A DNA stretch of 6,490 nucleotides, from positions 1 to 6,490 of the forward strand of contig CANQSE010000115.1 in assembly GCA_947626405.1 (NCBI GenBank). Reading direction: 5' to 3'. Within the stretch, counting starts at the first letter, position 1; each line of letters opens with the position of its first letter. This DNA is from an uncultured Acetatifactor sp. Its GTDB lineage: Bacteria > Bacillota > Clostridia > Lachnospirales > Lachnospiraceae. Shown here piece by piece: positions 5,410-6,490 of this stretch. The notes beneath the pieces are model-generated. The model was not told where the DNA came from and did not search any database. It saw only the letters and a program-made list of their open reading frames with translations. The position numbers were made by a program, and so were the translations under genes.

Positions 5410-6090
5410 GTGGAAAAATTAAAAGTGCTTGTTGTGGACGATGAGAGCAGGATGCGGAAGCTGGTCCGCGATTTCCTTGTGAAGAACGGCTATGACGTAC
5501 TTGAGGCCGGAGACGGGGAGGAAGCGCTGGACATTTTCTACAGAGACAAGGATATTGCGCTTATCGTACTGGATGTGATGATGCCAAAGATGGACGGCTG
5601 GCAGGTATGCAGAGAAGTGCGGGAAAGCTCCAAAGTGCCGATCATAATGCTGACGGCAAGAACGGATGAAAGAGACGAGCTTCTGGGATTTCAGCTAGGC
5701 GTGGACGAATATATAGTGAAACCCTTCAGCCCCAAAATCCTGGTGGCCAGAATCGAAGCGATCCTGAGACGGACAAATAAGATGGATTCCAACGAGATTT
5801 TAAGCTGCGGCGGAATCAAGGTCAACAAGACGGCCCACCAGGTGATGATAGACGAAAAACAGATTGATTTGAGCTTCAAGGAATTTGAGCTTCTGGTGTA
5901 TTTTCTGGAAAATAAGGGTATTGCCCTCTCAAGGGAAAAAATCTTAAATCATGTGTGGAACTATGATTATTTTGGGGATGCCCGCACCATAGATACGCAT
6001 GTCAAAAAGCTCAGAAGCAAGCTTGGTGACAAGGGCGCTATGATAAAGACAATCTGGGGCATGGGGTACAAGCTGGAGGAGAAAGAGTGA
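5410..6090 (+). CDS. Response regulator, OmpR/PhoB family (receiver plus winged-helix DNA-binding domain)
   Basis: It is a transcription regulator switched by phosphorylation from the histidine kinase encoded next. The receiver domain (about residues 1-120) shows the acidic pair D10-D11, the phosphoacceptor D55 (VLDVMMP), T82 (MLTAR) and K104 (VKPF), so all functional residues are present. The C-terminal domain (about 130-226) is a PhoB-type winged helix: LSFKEFELLVYFLENKG, then the recognition-helix region DARTIDTHVKKLRSKLG, and the wing IKTIWGMGYKLE. The 226-residue length is normal. The start is GTG at 5410, preceded by AAGGAG (5395-5400); there is no better ATG. It sits 17 bases after the small membrane protein, and its stop overlaps the kinase start. 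The regulated genes and the signal cannot be told from the sequence. Confidence 0.95.
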   Translation: MEKLKVLVVDDESRMRKLVRDFLVKNGYDVLEAGDGEEALDIFYRDKDIALIVLDVMMPKMDGWQVCREVRESSKVPIIMLTARTDERDELLGFQLGVDEYIVKPFSPKILVARIEAILRRTNKMDSNEILSCGGIKVNKTAHQVMIDEKQIDLSFKEFELLVYFLENKGIALSREKILNHVWNYDYFGDARTIDTHVKKLRSKLGDKGAMIKTIWGMGYKLEEKE

Positions 6091-6490
6091 AACATTCTAT
6101 CAGGCGCAGGTTTTCTTTGATTTTTATCGGGCTGATGGCTGGAATCCTGCTGATGTGCTGGTTTATCAATTCCATGTTTCTCGGGCAGTATTATATTAAC
6201 AGCAGGAAAAAATCAATTTTTCACGCATACCAGACAATACGCCAGGCTGCGAACAGCGACGCCTACAGCACGGATGAATTTTGCTCCGAGCTTGATAACG
6301 TCTGCAGGCGTTTTAACCTGACCGTGTGCGTAATGGATTCCGACTCCAGGACGAAATACGTCTCCTACAACGGGGGCGGGGAGCTTGAGAATCAACTGAT
6401 AGGATATATTTTTGGCTTCTATAACGAAGACGTGGAGGTACTCGAAAAAGGCGGGGATTATGTACTGCAGCGCATTATGCAGGGCGGAAG
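6087..6490 (+). CDS. Sensor histidine kinase, N-terminal part (runs off the window)
   Basis: A GTG start at 6087 overlaps the TGA of the response regulator (GTGA), the translational coupling common for such pairs. About 134 residues are visible and remain open at the window end. They begin KHSIRRRFSLIFIGLMAG: a basic N-terminus and a first membrane helix (about residues 9-33), followed by what should be the extracytoplasmic sensor domain, including FCSELDNVCRRFNLTVCVMD and VSYNGGGELENQLIGYIF. Dimerisation and ATPase domains are outside the window, so the kinase assignment rests on the operon position, the overlap and the membrane topology. The ligand is unknown. Confidence 0.82.
   Translation, partial: MKHSIRRRFSLIFIGLMAGILLMCWFINSMFLGQYYINSRKKSIFHAYQTIRQAANSDAYSTDEFCSELDNVCRRFNLTVCVMDSDSRTKYVSYNGGGELENQLIGYIFGFYNEDVEVLEKGGDYVLQRIMQGG

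Overview
The window looks like a chromosomal segment of a low-to-mid GC Gram-positive anaerobe of the class Clostridia, most likely Lachnospiraceae-like. The signs are strong GGAGG-type ribosome binding sites, housekeeping order eno-secG-smpB-ssrA, a one-piece tmRNA with a YALAA-type tag, and a tRNA without encoded CCA. The taxonomic call is inference from gene order and protein style, not a database match.

Left part (1-3504), all on the + strand: the 3' two thirds of enolase (eno); a likely promoter; secG, a small Sec translocase subunit; a strong rho-independent terminator; smpB, the tmRNA partner protein; and a 574-residue multi-spanning membrane protein, unrecognised but GT-C glycosyltransferase-like. 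The RNase R gene (rnr), often found between secG and smpB in Firmicutes, is absent here.

Middle part (3505-4825): a near-consensus promoter drives ssrA (tmRNA, 3633-4030), whose internal frame encodes the tag ADNNTQYALAA. SmpB and tmRNA together form the trans-translation ribosome-rescue system, so this locus carries both parts. Between ssrA and a tRNA-Val(GAC) gene lie about 600 bases without a convincing protein gene but rich in structure: a terminator facing the minus strand at the ssrA 3' end, a 14-pair hairpin, a 24-pair hairpin with a 4-base loop, a 137-base imperfect palindrome, a near-perfect promoter (TTGACA-17-TATATT) and three tandem 11-base repeats. This is the least explained part of the window. 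A tandem 20-base duplication and a perfect terminator follow the tRNA.

Right part (4826-6490): a three-gene apparent operon made of an unrecognised 188-residue single-pass membrane protein, an OmpR/PhoB-type response regulator, and the beginning of its sensor histidine kinase, which starts inside the stop codon of the regulator and runs off the window.
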